This document shows, one piece after another, positions 1 through 7,865 of a stretch of DNA of 64,000 nucleotides (position 1 is its first letter; each line of letters opens with the position of its first letter). Below the pieces are notes generated by a model. It made no database searches. It saw only the letters and a list, made by a program, of their open reading frames with translations, and had not been told where the DNA came from. The position numbers and the translations under genes are program-made. This DNA comes from Lachnospiraceae bacterium (GTDB lineage Bacteria > Bacillota > Clostridia > Lachnospirales > Lachnospiraceae), in contig JAAVHZ010000006.1 of the NCBI GenBank assembly GCA_014799465.1, positions 186,001 through 250,000 of the forward strand, read 5' to 3'.

Positions 1-1
1 G

Positions 2-1339
2 AACGGATATAATGGTGACATGAATCAGGAGGGGATAAACTACAGTAGCAGTAACTTTATAGATAGTGCATTTACAACAAAAGAACAGTCAGCAATAGCA
101 GATACAAATGTAGTGAATAATGACAATCTGGAATATGGTACAGAAGGTGGAAATGATACCGTGGATAAACTGTTTCTGCTGTCAGAATCGGAGATTTATA
201 CAAAAGAAGCAAAGGCGTATGGTTTTTCAAAGGATAGGTTTGTATTTGATATATCAAGAAGAAGCAAGAGCAGTGATTATGCCAAAGCAATGGGAGTAAA
301 AGAAGGGAACTGCTATTGGTGGCTTCGCACGCCGGGCGGCTATAGTAATAGTGCAGCATATGTTAACAATAATGGCTACATTAACGATTACGGCTATAGT
401 GTTAAGAACAATGATAATGGTGTGCGAGTGGCTTTGAATCTGAATCTCTCATCATCTAATCTCTACACCTATGCAGGAACGGTGTGCAGTGATGGGACAG
501 TGAGTGTTATAGAAAAACCAAGTACAGAAGAACCAACAACGGAGGAGCCAAGTACGGAAGAGCAGACGACGGAAAAACCAAGTACAGAAGAGCAGACAAC
601 GGAACAGTCAAGTACAGAAGAGGTAACAACAGAGCAGCCAAGTACAGAAGAGCAAATAACGAAAGAAGAGATGACAACGAAGGAGGAGCCAACAACAGAA
701 GAAGAGCAGGTAACAGAGCAATCAACACCGGAGAAGTCAACAACAGAAGAACCGACAACAGAAAAAACTACTGTAAAGAAGAAATCACAGACTATAAAAG
801 TTACCAAATCCTATACAAAAACATATGGGGCAAAAGCATTTAAACTGAACGCAAAACTTACCAAAGGAAATGGGAAATTAAAATACACTACTTCCAACAA
901 AACCATAGCTGTTGCAGATAAAAACGGCAAGGTTACCATAAAAGGAACAGGCATATGCACCATAACGGTAACCGCATCTGCCACCGATACTTACAAAGCC
1001 GCATTAGCAAAGATAACCATAACCGTAAAACCAAAGAAAAACAAGGTAACAAAATTAAAAGCGGCAGGCAGCAGAACATTGAATGTCACATGGAAAAAAG
1101 ATACAAAATGTACGGGATATGAACTGCAGTGTTCCGCATCAAAGAAATTTACCAAAAAAGATACAATAATAAAAAATATAAGTAAGAACAAGACAACATC
1201 ATATAAGATACGGAAACTGGCAAAAGGAAAGAAATATTATATACGCATAAGGGCATACCGGAATGTAAAAGTAAACGGAAAGACAAATAAACTGTACGGA
1301 GACTGGAGTGCGGTTAAGCAGAGTGGGAAAGTAAAGTAA
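2..1339 (+). CDS. Thr/Glu-repeat cell-surface protein, 5' end outside window
   Basis: The frame is open from base 2, so the true start lies before the window. Order seen: an N-terminal domain with a WWLRTPGG-type motif followed by Asn/Gly/Tyr-rich sequence and VRVALNL, as in DUF6273-like modules of clostridial surface proteins; a Thr/Glu/Pro-rich linker of TEE/TTE/STEE repeats; an Ig-like (Big-type) domain; and a C-terminal fibronectin type III-like domain ending in a Lys-rich tail. No sortase motif or transmembrane helix is visible near the C-terminus, so anchoring is unknown. Part of its 3' end is repeated in decayed form at 2573-2710. The surface role is inferred from domain style only. 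Confidence 0.75.
   Translation, partial: NGYNGDMNQEGINYSSSNFIDSAFTTKEQSAIADTNVVNNDNLEYGTEGGNDTVDKLFLLSESEIYTKEAKAYGFSKDRFVFDISRRSKSSDYAKAMGVKEGNCYWWLRTPGGYSNSAAYVNNNGYINDYGYSVKNNDNGVRVALNLNLSSSNLYTYAGTVCSDGTVSVIEKPSTEEPTTEEPSTEEQTTEKPSTEEQTTEQSSTEEVTTEQPSTEEQITKEEMTTKEEPTTEEEQVTEQSTPEKSTTEEPTTEKTTVKKKSQTIKVTKSYTKTYGAKAFKLNAKLTKGNGKLKYTTSNKTIAVADKNGKVTIKGTGICTITVTASATDTYKAALAKITITVKPKKNKVTKLKAAGSRTLNVTWKKDTKCTGYELQCSASKKFTKKDTIIKNISKNKTTSYKIRKLAKGKKYYIRIRAYRNVKVNGKTNKLYGDWSAVKQSGKVK
514..768 (+). repeat. Thr/Glu-rich degenerate coding repeat
   Basis: In-frame imperfect repeats encode short PSTEE, PTTEE and QTTE units that form a flexible linker between the two halves of the surface protein. 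The units are irregular in length and sequence, so this is a low-complexity coding repeat rather than a clean tandem array. Confidence 0.75.
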
Positions 1340-1371
1340 GGAAAAAGAAAATATCTCTTGAGGGTAAGTGT

Positions 1372-1408
1372 CCTGTCTTATTAATCTTTAATGAGACAGG
1401 ATGCTTTT
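1372..1408 (+). terminator. Intrinsic terminator of the surface-protein gene
   Basis: The arms CCTGTCTTATT and AATGAGACAGG pair over 11 bp with one G-U around a short loop and are followed by a T-rich stretch. It lies about 30 bases after the stop codon. Confidence 0.85.
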
Positions 1409-1455
1409 TATGTTGTAAATATGGTTTTGAATATCTGAAAATCATATACAATGTG

Positions 1456-1483
1456 TTGACAATCATACGACATTATGATAATA
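1456..1483 (+). promoter_or_regulatory. Sigma-A type promoter for the Rpn-family gene
   Basis: TTGACA at 1456-1461 and GATAAT at 1478-1483 are separated by 16 bp. A start point near 1490 would give a leader of about 165 nt before the ATG at 1657. I see no clear structure in that leader. Confidence 0.55.
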
Positions 1484-1656
1484 TATCTACAAAGCATAAG
1501 TTTCATATCTAATATCTTATTTTGCATATCTGGTTATCGGAAAATGTCATAGTGGAATCGTGCTTTTATTTCAAAACAAAGAGGAATAACGGCAGGAGAG
1601 TACACAAGGCATAACGGAGCCGGAACTTCCTGTAGTAAATGTAAGGAGGAAAATGT

Positions 1657-2595
1657 ATGGGAAGGAATGATATTAGTTTGAAGTCTTATCTTTCGGATAA
1701 GAGAAGATTTGCAGACCTGTTTAATTGTACACTAATGGGCGGAAGTCAGGTTATAGACCCTAATCGGTTGGAAAACTCGCCTACAGTAATGTCAGTGTCA
1801 GATGAGAATGGATTTATGGAAAGGATAAATGATATTTCCATGAAATATACATTTGAGGATAGCAGCCTTGCACTTATTATACTTGAGAATCAGGAATACA
1901 TTGATTATTCCATGCCTTTGAGGGTGATGTTACAACAGGCATTGGCATATGATGCACAGTTAAGGGATATTAAATCCCAAAATAAGAATCACAAGCTGAA
2001 GAGCGGTGGAGAGTACCTTTCAAAAGTAAAGAAGACGGACAGGATACTTCCGGTAGTGGTTCTTGTGGCATATTGGGGAGAAGACGAGTGGGATGGAGCA
2101 AGGAGTATACACGATATGCTGAGATTTGAGCCACGGACAGAGATAATGCGACAGTTTGTACCAGACTATAAAATTAATTTTGTGAACATTAAAGATTATA
2201 AAGACAGTGATAATTTTAAAACAGAACTTAGAACATTCAGTGGACTGTATTTCTGTAAGAATAGCAAAATAAAAATGAGTAAATACATAGAAACACATAG
2301 AGAATGTGCAAATATAGATAGTGACACATTTCTGGCAATAGCAAATATAACCGGAAGTGGCAATATAAAGGGATTGGAAAAGTATAAGGACAAGGAGGAG
2401 ATTAATATGTGTAAAGCGTTTGAGGAAAACTGGCTGGATGGTTTGGAGAAAGGAAAAGAAGAGGGGGCATTGGAAATGTTATGTGAACTTGTAGGAGACG
2501 GACTTATCAAATCGGAGGAGGCAGCGAAGCGTATGAATATAACAGAATCAGCTTTTAACGAAAAGATGAAAAGGGCACAGGCATATGCACCATAA
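1657..2595 (+). CDS. Rpn/YhgA-like PD-(D/E)XK nuclease-transposase family protein
   Basis: The 312-residue protein resembles the Rpn (recombination-promoting nuclease)/transposase_31 proteins, which occur in many copies in Lachnospiraceae. The early segment DLFNC, the ILENQEYIDYSMPLR stretch (near residues 85-100) and the LPVVVLVAYWG core strand are typical of that group. A charged helical tail containing EKGKEEG follows. The ribosome-binding site AAGGAGG precedes the ATG with good spacing. The last codons (about AQAYAP) lie in sequence shared with the upstream surface-protein gene, so the stop codon comes from a fused remnant and the native C-terminus may have been replaced. Family calls of this type often score as transposase; no terminal inverted repeats are seen. 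Confidence 0.75.
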   Translation: MGRNDISLKSYLSDKRRFADLFNCTLMGGSQVIDPNRLENSPTVMSVSDENGFMERINDISMKYTFEDSSLALIILENQEYIDYSMPLRVMLQQALAYDAQLRDIKSQNKNHKLKSGGEYLSKVKKTDRILPVVVLVAYWGEDEWDGARSIHDMLRFEPRTEIMRQFVPDYKINFVNIKDYKDSDNFKTELRTFSGLYFCKNSKIKMSKYIETHRECANIDSDTFLAIANITGSGNIKGLEKYKDKEEINMCKAFEENWLDGLEKGKEEGALEMLCELVGDGLIKSEEAAKRMNITESAFNEKMKRAQAYAP

Positions 2596-2710
2596 CCGTA
2601 ACAGCATCCACTACTCATACTTACAAAGCCGCATCTTATAAGATAAGGAAACTGGAGTGCGGATAATCAGAGTGGGAAAGTAAAGTAAGGAAAAGTAAAG
2701 TAAGGAAAAG
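2573..2710 (+). pseudogene. Decayed 3'-end copy of the upstream surface-protein gene
   Basis: Bases 2577-2635 match about 947-1005, bases 2633-2655 match about 1197-1220, and bases 2650-2695 match about 1301-1345 of the surface-protein gene. The blocks keep their order and the intervening coding sequence is deleted. The trailing GTAAAGTAAGG stop-codon region is present twice in tandem. A degraded version of the terminator follows at about 2740-2792. Confidence 0.8.
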
Positions 2711-2798
2711 TTAATATCCTTTGGCGATAAGCATTTTGCCTTATTAACATTATTAGGTTTATCCTGAATTTAATAGGGTAGGATGCTTTTTTAGTGCT

Positions 2799-2900
2799 GA
2801 AGGAAAGAATAAATGATATTTTCATGTGCTATACATTTGGAGTTACAGCAACCTTGCACACATCACACTTGAGAATCAGATATATAGATTATGCCATTCA
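2799..2900 (+). pseudogene. Decayed fragment of a second Rpn-family gene
   Basis: This stretch matches about 1816-1920 of the Rpn-family gene (aligned words include AAATGATATT, ATACATTTG, CTTGAGAATCAG) with point changes and indels and no open frame. With the preceding remnant it shows that the surface protein-Rpn two-gene unit was once tandemly duplicated. Confidence 0.75.
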
Positions 2901-2922
2901 TAATTTGCCGGACTATTACCAA

Positions 2923-2958
2923 AAAACAGCCATAATGCCTAAGGCTTACGGCTGTTTT
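2923..2958 (-). terminator. Terminator of the but operon
   Basis: AAAACAGCC and GGCTGTTTT form a 9-bp stem, with an inner GCC/GGC pairing. On the minus strand it is followed by a run of T. It lies just beyond the small membrane-protein gene. Confidence 0.75.
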
Positions 2959-2985
2959 CCACATAATTAAGGGATAGGGTAAAAT

Positions 2986-3195
2986 TCACCCATCTTTATT
3001 AAATTTACTAAGCACTTTTGCAATCCATATCATTATCCATATAAATATCGGTATACCTATAGTTGCGTATACAGACGCATTAAATAACTTTGTGGTGTCT
3101 GCATCACCAAAAACGGCGAGCAGAAATGATATAATATAAAGGCTTAATAATGCAAGTATTCCTATAATGGCTGTTATTTGCTTAAATTTTTTCAT
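2986..3195 (-). CDS. Small two-helix membrane protein downstream of but
   Basis: A 69-residue protein with a basic N-terminus (MKKFK) and two hydrophobic segments at about residues 8-28 and 42-60, suggesting a small integral membrane protein. The ATG at 3195 is preferred over the TTG one codon upstream because the AAAAGG ribosome-binding site is better spaced. It starts five bases after the but stop codon, so the two genes should share a transcript. I do not recognise a family; a link to butyrate or acetate metabolism is suggested only by position. Confidence 0.6.
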   Translation of the reverse strand: MKKFKQITAIIGILALLSLYIISFLLAVFGDADTTKLFNASVYATIGIPIFIWIMIWIAKVLSKFNKDG

Positions 3196-3200
3196 CAAAC

Positions 3201-4544
3201 TTACCTTTTATTACTGCGTTTCCAAATATTCATTTTTTCTGCATCTTTAATCAGCTCGTCTCTGAAATCAGGATGTGCCACAGAAATAATGGCTTCACAT
3301 TTCTGCCATGAAGAAAGACCTTTAAGGTTTACCTTTCCGTATTCAGTTACAAGATAGTGGACATTTGCCCTTGTATCAGTAACTATTGAACCCGGTTCAA
3401 GGGTTGGCAGGATACGTGATTTTAATTGTCCGTCTTTAGTTGTAAATGTGGATGAGCAGCAGATAAAGCTCTTTCCGCCTTTTGAAAGATAGGCACCCAG
3501 TACAAAGTCAAGCTGTCCGCCTGCACCACTTATATTTTTTGTTCCGGCTGATTCGGCATTAATCTGTCCGAATAAATCCAGATTAACGGCATTATTTATT
3601 GACATAAAGTTATCAAGTGCAGAAATGCTCCTGATATCATTTGTATAATCAACCGGTGCACTCATACACTCAGGGTTATCATCAATATAGTCATAAAGTT
3701 TCTTTGTACCTGCTGCAAATGCATAAGTCTGGCGTCCTTTATCTATATTTTTCATTGAACCGTTTATTTTGCCTGCTTTTGCTATATCAACAAATGCGTC
3801 TACATACATTTCTGTATGTACACCAAGATTTTTTAAATCAGATTTTGCTATAAGAGAACCTACAGCATTCGGCATACCGCCTATTCCAAGCTGGAGGCAT
3901 GCTCCGTCAGGAATTTCTTCAACAATTAGCTTTGCCACTGCCTCATCTACTTCTGTAGCGGCTGAGCTTCCGCCCATTTCAGCTATGGAAGGATTATCAC
4001 CTTCAACAATCATATCAACTTTAGAGATATGGATTCCTTCTTCAAAACCGCCTATGCAGCGAGGCATATTCTGGTTTACTTCAACAATAATGGTTTTTGC
4101 CATCTCACAAGCAGCTGCAAGATGTGATGCACTCGGTCCAAAATTAAAGTAACCGTGGGAATCCATTGGTGCAACCTGAAAAATGGCAACATCAGGAGGA
4201 GTCTGAGATTCACGATAATATCTCGGAAGTTCTGAGTATCTGATAGGTGCATAAAAAGAAAATCCTTGTGATGCGGCTTTACGCTCTATACCGCCCATAT
4301 GCCATGAGTTCCATGTAAGATGTTCTACAGGATTGTCAATTTTAAATATTTCAGGAACCCACATAAGTATTCCACCACGAAAATTAACATCTGTAAGTTC
4401 ATTCATTCGTTTAGCCAGTGCAGCATCTACAGCTACAGGAGTGTTAACAGTCCAGCCGTAATCTACCCAATTACCAGAACTAACAGCTTTTGCAGCCTCT
4501 TCAGCAGTAACAAGTTTTTGTGAATAAAGTTGATTATAATCCAT
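3201..4544 (-). CDS. but: Butyryl-CoA:acetate CoA-transferase
   Basis: This enzyme transfers CoA from butyryl-CoA to acetate, releasing butyrate, the last step in many gut butyrate producers. The 447-residue product has the family length. It carries the catalytic glutamate region GVHTEMYVD (Glu near residue 245), the GIGGMPNAV glycine-rich segment, and the [10 protein letters not shown] motif. The start is placed at 4544 because GGAGG lies 8 bases before it; the ATG at 4559 overlaps that site and has none of its own. It runs opposite to the thl-etfA operon about 8 kb away and has its own promoter. A 4-hydroxybutyrate or propionate CoA-transferase is the main alternative, but the complete butyrate operon nearby favours but. 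Confidence 0.92.
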   Translation of the reverse strand: MDYNQLYSQKLVTAEEAAKAVSSGNWVDYGWTVNTPVAVDAALAKRMNELTDVNFRGGILMWVPEIFKIDNPVEHLTWNSWHMGGIERKAASQGFSFYAPIRYSELPRYYRESQTPPDVAIFQVAPMDSHGYFNFGPSASHLAAACEMAKTIIVEVNQNMPRCIGGFEEGIHISKVDMIVEGDNPSIAEMGGSSAATEVDEAVAKLIVEEIPDGACLQLGIGGMPNAVGSLIAKSDLKNLGVHTEMYVDAFVDIAKAGKINGSMKNIDKGRQTYAFAAGTKKLYDYIDDNPECMSAPVDYTNDIRSISALDNFMSINNAVNLDLFGQINAESAGTKNISGAGGQLDFVLGAYLSKGGKSFICCSSTFTTKDGQLKSRILPTLEPGSIVTDTRANVHYLVTEYGKVNLKGLSSWQKCEAIISVAHPDFRDELIKDAEKMNIWKRSNKR

Positions 4545-4595
4545 TTTTTTAACCTCCATATATGTAAAATATGCTTTTAAAATAATCTAAAATGT

Positions 4596-4624
4596 ATTCT
4601 ATCATTATTGGAATATGCGGTCAA
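4596..4624 (-). promoter_or_regulatory. Promoter of but
   Basis: On the minus strand TTGACC and TAGAAT are separated by 17 bp, placing transcription start near 4590, about 45 bases before the chosen but start codon. Confidence 0.6.
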
Positions 4625-4639
4625 GAAATATGTTTTATT

Positions 4640-4730
4640 CCCGCGAGCAACGAGCCAAGTGGCTGCTTGCAGACATTTGGCGACTGCCGCGAGGGTCAAA
4701 TACCCCACAGCTTGCTGCGGGGTATTTGAC
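4640..4730. repeat. Dispersed structured intergenic repeat, copy 1
   Basis: The element starts with CCCGCGAGCAACGAGCC and ends in an inverted repeat at 4695-4730 (arms reading GTCAAATACCCC and GGGGTATTTGAC around CAGCTTGCTG-like sequence). It is almost identical to copy 2 at 30929-31050. A further internal hairpin is AGCCA/TGGCT. Both good copies sit in gaps between divergent genes. No coding potential is seen. Confidence 0.8.
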
Positions 4731-4863
4731 TGAAGAAATAAAATAAAAATATAGATATATTATACAAAAATTCACTTTTATATTTGGAATGGGTTATGCG
4801 GTTTACCTATTGTAGAATGCCGATTTGTATGTTACCATTTATAAGTAGATTTTAAAAAGTCAC

Positions 4864-4920
4864 AGAAGTTTTGGAGAATATGATAAATGGCAGTATTCAA
4901 AATAAATTTGCAGACATATG
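4864..4920 (+). pseudogene. Tail fragment of a lost DUF3137-gene copy
   Basis: The segment matches the last 60 or so bases of the DUF3137 gene (5887-5950), sharing GAAGTTTTGGAGAATA and ATAAATGGCAG with scattered changes. It lies just upstream of the intact gene, as expected after tandem duplication and loss of one copy. Confidence 0.7.
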
Positions 4921-4981
4921 AAAAAATGAATCATTTCATTCTGATAAATGATTTAGACTAGGAAAGAGAATAGGAATTTGT

Positions 4982-5950
4982 ATGAAAAACAGAAATAAAA
5001 AGAGTGGTGACAGTGCATTTTCAAATGTTATGATGATAGTATTTGGGATTTTGGCACTGTGGGCAATTGGTTGGGTATTTAAACAGGAGTTAATTGCAAT
5101 ATCAGATGAAGGCGGAATCACTTTAAACCATATATTATTTATTATTAAATTTGTTTTGGCGTGTATTGTAACGGGTGCTTGTTATATAATCTTTGAAAAG
5201 TCTAAAAAGGTAAAAGCATTAAAAGAAAAGGAATATGATGAAAAGATACTGAAAAAGGTGATTGCTGAATTAGTACCTAATGCCATGTTTGATAGGGATA
5301 AATGCATTCAACCTGAAGCATTATATGAAAAAGGCATTATACCACGTCATGATACTTATAGAAAATTAGGAGTGTTAAGTTACCAAAAGGAAGGAAAGGA
5401 ATATGGTTTTTCTGATATACATCTTCTTAGGTCTAAGGAGGACAAAGATAACCGTACATATTATGAAACCATATATAAGGGTCAGGTGTATATAGTAAAC
5501 TATGCAACTGAATTACAGGGAACAGTGAGAATATTTGCTACCAGAAGGATGGCAGTGATTAATGTGGAAACTGATGATGGCTATGTCAGCAGGAGAAAAG
5601 GAGAAAGAAAAATTGAAACAGAAAATATAATGTTTAATGATAATTTTGATGTCTATGCTACAAGTGAGCAGTCTGCTTTTTATGTTCTAAGTCCATATGT
5701 AATGGAGCAACTGCTTGAGATGAAGAAAAAATATAATCAGGTAGGTGTGTATATCAGTGGAAATAATGTGGTGATTTCTTTAAATACCGATAATATTATA
5801 TTTCCTAAAAAAATGTATTTTAATGATAGGGAAACAGAGTACTTGCAAGAAGCAAAAGGAGAAGTTAAAAAAGTGCTGAGAATGGCGGAAGTTTTGGAGA
5901 ATACCATAAATGGCAGCATTAAGAATAATTTTACAAATACGATAAAATGA
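4982..5950 (+). CDS. DUF3137-type membrane protein
   Basis: The 322-residue protein has two transmembrane segments near the N-terminus (about residues 14-34 and 50-70), a short charged helix, and a soluble region. It resembles DUF3137 proteins, which are regularly paired with LemA; the function is unknown. The LemA-family gene follows after 16 bases, so the two form an operon. A decayed copy of its 3' end lies upstream at 4864-4920. The family call rests on architecture and the LemA pairing. Confidence 0.7.
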   Translation: MKNRNKKSGDSAFSNVMMIVFGILALWAIGWVFKQELIAISDEGGITLNHILFIIKFVLACIVTGACYIIFEKSKKVKALKEKEYDEKILKKVIAELVPNAMFDRDKCIQPEALYEKGIIPRHDTYRKLGVLSYQKEGKEYGFSDIHLLRSKEDKDNRTYYETIYKGQVYIVNYATELQGTVRIFATRRMAVINVETDDGYVSRRKGERKIETENIMFNDNFDVYATSEQSAFYVLSPYVMEQLLEMKKKYNQVGVYISGNNVVISLNTDNIIFPKKMYFNDRETEYLQEAKGEVKKVLRMAEVLENTINGSIKNNFTNTIK

Positions 5951-5966
5951 AAAGGAGAATGATTAA

Positions 5967-6509
5967 ATGGAACCAATGATAATACTTATTATAGTAATGG
6001 TAATATTGATTTTTTGGGCGATTTTCACCGGAAACAGAATTAAAATGATGAAAGTGAAAATAGATGAGGCAAAATCAGGAATAGATATTGCGTTAATAAA
6101 AAGATACGATATTCTGACAGAATCATTAAATGTTGCGAAAGGATATGCAACACATGAAAAAGGTCTGATGCTTCAGCTTGTTCAGGCTCGTTCAGGAATG
6201 AGTATGCAGCAGAGCCGTGCAGTAATGGAAAATCAGGAGAAAGTTCTGGAGAACCTTAAGGTTGTAGCTGAATCATATCCGCAGTTATATTCTAATGAAC
6301 TTTTTAAGGAACTTCAAAGTCAGATTGCCGTAACAAATGAGCATTTAAGTGCCGCAAAGCGTGTACTCAATTCTAATATTGCACTATATAACCAAAAAAT
6401 AGTTGCTTTTCCTGCAAGCATAATTGCTGTAATTACAGGATGCAGAAAGATTGATTTTTTTAAGGAGACTGATGAGAAGAAGAAACGGGATGTACATATG
6501 AAATTCTAG
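5967..6509 (+). CDS. LemA family protein
   Basis: A single N-terminal membrane helix (residues 4-22) is followed by the long antiparallel helices of LemA proteins. The family pattern is visible: a KMMKVKIDEAKSGIDIALIKRYD segment is seen in two shorter parts, then QARSGM and later SLYNQ-like ALYNQKIVAFP. The 180-residue length is normal. LemA proteins are membrane-anchored with a cytoplasmic or extracytoplasmic helical domain of uncertain function. The gene is the second of a two-gene operon with the DUF3137 gene and is closed by a strong terminator. Confidence 0.88.
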   Translation: MEPMIILIIVMVILIFWAIFTGNRIKMMKVKIDEAKSGIDIALIKRYDILTESLNVAKGYATHEKGLMLQLVQARSGMSMQQSRAVMENQEKVLENLKVVAESYPQLYSNELFKELQSQIAVTNEHLSAAKRVLNSNIALYNQKIVAFPASIIAVITGCRKIDFFKETDEKKKRDVHMKF

Positions 6510-6529
6510 AATAAATTTAGTACAAAATT

Positions 6530-6579
6530 AGGGAATCCCTCAAGCCGTTTTATGGCTTTTGGGATTCCCTCGTTTTTTT
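6530..6579 (+). terminator. Intrinsic terminator after the LemA gene
   Basis: AGGGAATCCC and GGGATTCCCT form a perfect stem, extended by AAGCC/GGCTT, followed by CGTTTTTTT. Confidence 0.9.
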
Positions 6580-6600
6580 GTATTGTTAGTGTAATGGTTT

Positions 6601-7167
6601 TTACTCTGCCTTTTCTAGTATTTTAATAATCTTCTTTGCATTTTTATCAGTATTAACACATTCCCAGTCACCTGTTTCCGATAGCAGAATAAAATTAGGT
6701 GGATTTACACCATCATCTAACACGCCATACCAGCAATAGCTGCCTCGGTCAGCACCATAACTCTTTTCGTCAATATCATAGTCATCACTTATTTTTGATA
6801 ACAGTTTATAACATTTTGAAACATCTTCGGAAGTTAAAAATTCTTCACTGTCAGTTTCTTCGGTTTCTAAAAGAAGTTGATTTATATCATCATTACTAAT
6901 AAAACGTTGAGAACCTGTTTTTTCCTTCCAAAAGCTTTTTGCAATTTCCGAGAAATCAAACTGTATCTTATGTCCATCACTATTAACATAGAATCCTCTA
7001 CATGTTGGTGTTTCGGCATAATTTACATATTTATATATTAATACTATCTTTTGATTTACCACAATATTTTCTACAGTTTCGTCCTTTTTGATTTCTGTAA
7101 ATGGACTCCCACACCCTGTAATAAATATCATAGTAATAAATATTAAAAACAAGATTATTTTTCTCAT
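6601..7167 (-). CDS. Putative lipoprotein (intact copy)
   Basis: The 188-residue protein starts with a short basic, hydrophobic signal ending in the lipobox ITGC (Cys about residue 19), so it should be lipid-anchored on the outer membrane face. The mature part is acidic, with the segment LLLETEETDSEEFLTSEDV and a conserved CWYGVLDDGVN stretch. I recognise no family. A second copy with a premature stop lies immediately upstream at 7263-7847, followed upstream by the broken M4 protease gene, all in the same direction. A role connected with the protease is possible but based only on position. Confidence 0.75.
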   Translation of the reverse strand: MRKIILFLIFITMIFITGCGSPFTEIKKDETVENIVVNQKIVLIYKYVNYAETPTCRGFYVNSDGHKIQFDFSEIAKSFWKEKTGSQRFISNDDINQLLLETEETDSEEFLTSEDVSKCYKLLSKISDDYDIDEKSYGADRGSYCWYGVLDDGVNPPNFILLSETGDWECVNTDKNAKKIIKILEKAE

Positions 7168-7187
7168 CTACTGCCTCCTTACAGTTT

Positions 7188-7262
7188 ATTCATTTTGGCA
7201 GCGAGCCAAAGTCGAGCTTGCGTGACCTTGGAGGCTGCTGCAAGGGTAAAATCCCCCACTGT
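7188..7262. repeat. Degenerate dispersed-repeat-like segment
   Basis: The sequence between the two lipoprotein copies contains GCGAGCCAA, AGCTTGCG, GGCTGCTGCAAGGGT and ATCCCCCAC, in the same order as related words in the structured repeats at 4640 and 30929, but heavily diverged. It may be a decayed copy. Confidence 0.4.
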
Positions 7263-7847
7263 TTATGAGATTGGAAATTTGATGTTCCATTGCTTTTTTT
7301 TCAAAATTTTCATAATCTTCTTTGCATTTTTATCAGTATTAACACGTTCCCAGTCACCTGTTTCCGATAACAGAATAAATTCAGGTGAATTTACACCATC
7401 ATCTAACACACCATACCAACAATAACTGCCTGCATCTTTTCCTGCACATTTCGCATCAATATCATAGTCATCACTTATTTTTGATAACAGTTTATAACAT
7501 TTTGAAACGTCTTCGGAAGTTAAAAATTCTTCACTGTCAGTTTCTTCAGTTTCTAAAAGAAGTTGATATATATCATCATCACTAATAAAACGTTTAGAAC
7601 CTGTTTTTTCCTCCCAAAAGTTTTTTGCAATTTCCGAGAAATCAAACTGTATCTTATGCCCGGCACTATTAACATAAAATCCTCTACATGTGGGTGCTTC
7701 GGCATAATTTACATGCTCATATATCAATACTATCTTTTGATTTACCTCAATGTTTTCTGTCTGTCCATCTTTTCCGCTTTTTCAAAATCCGCATCCTGTA
7801 ATAAATATCATACAAATAACCATTATAAACAAAACTGGTTTTTTCAT
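7263..7847 (-). pseudogene. Second lipoprotein copy with in-frame TGA after the lipobox
   Basis: Reading from the ATG at 7847 gives a signal peptide and the lipobox ITGC, then a TGA at 7782-7784 (codon 22). The frame continues without further interruption to 7263, and its product is very similar to the intact lipoprotein at 6601-7167. The lesion is therefore a single nonsense codon, so decay is recent or the stop is tolerated. The start is 18 bases beyond the protease stop codon. Reinitiation could yield only an unexported fragment. Confidence 0.8.
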
Positions 7848-7865
7848 CTGCTTACTCATCTCCAT

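Noticed and set aside
2196-2618. Minus-strand frame across the Rpn gene
   Set aside because: Shadow of the real coding strand with Ser/Leu-rich non-protein-like content.
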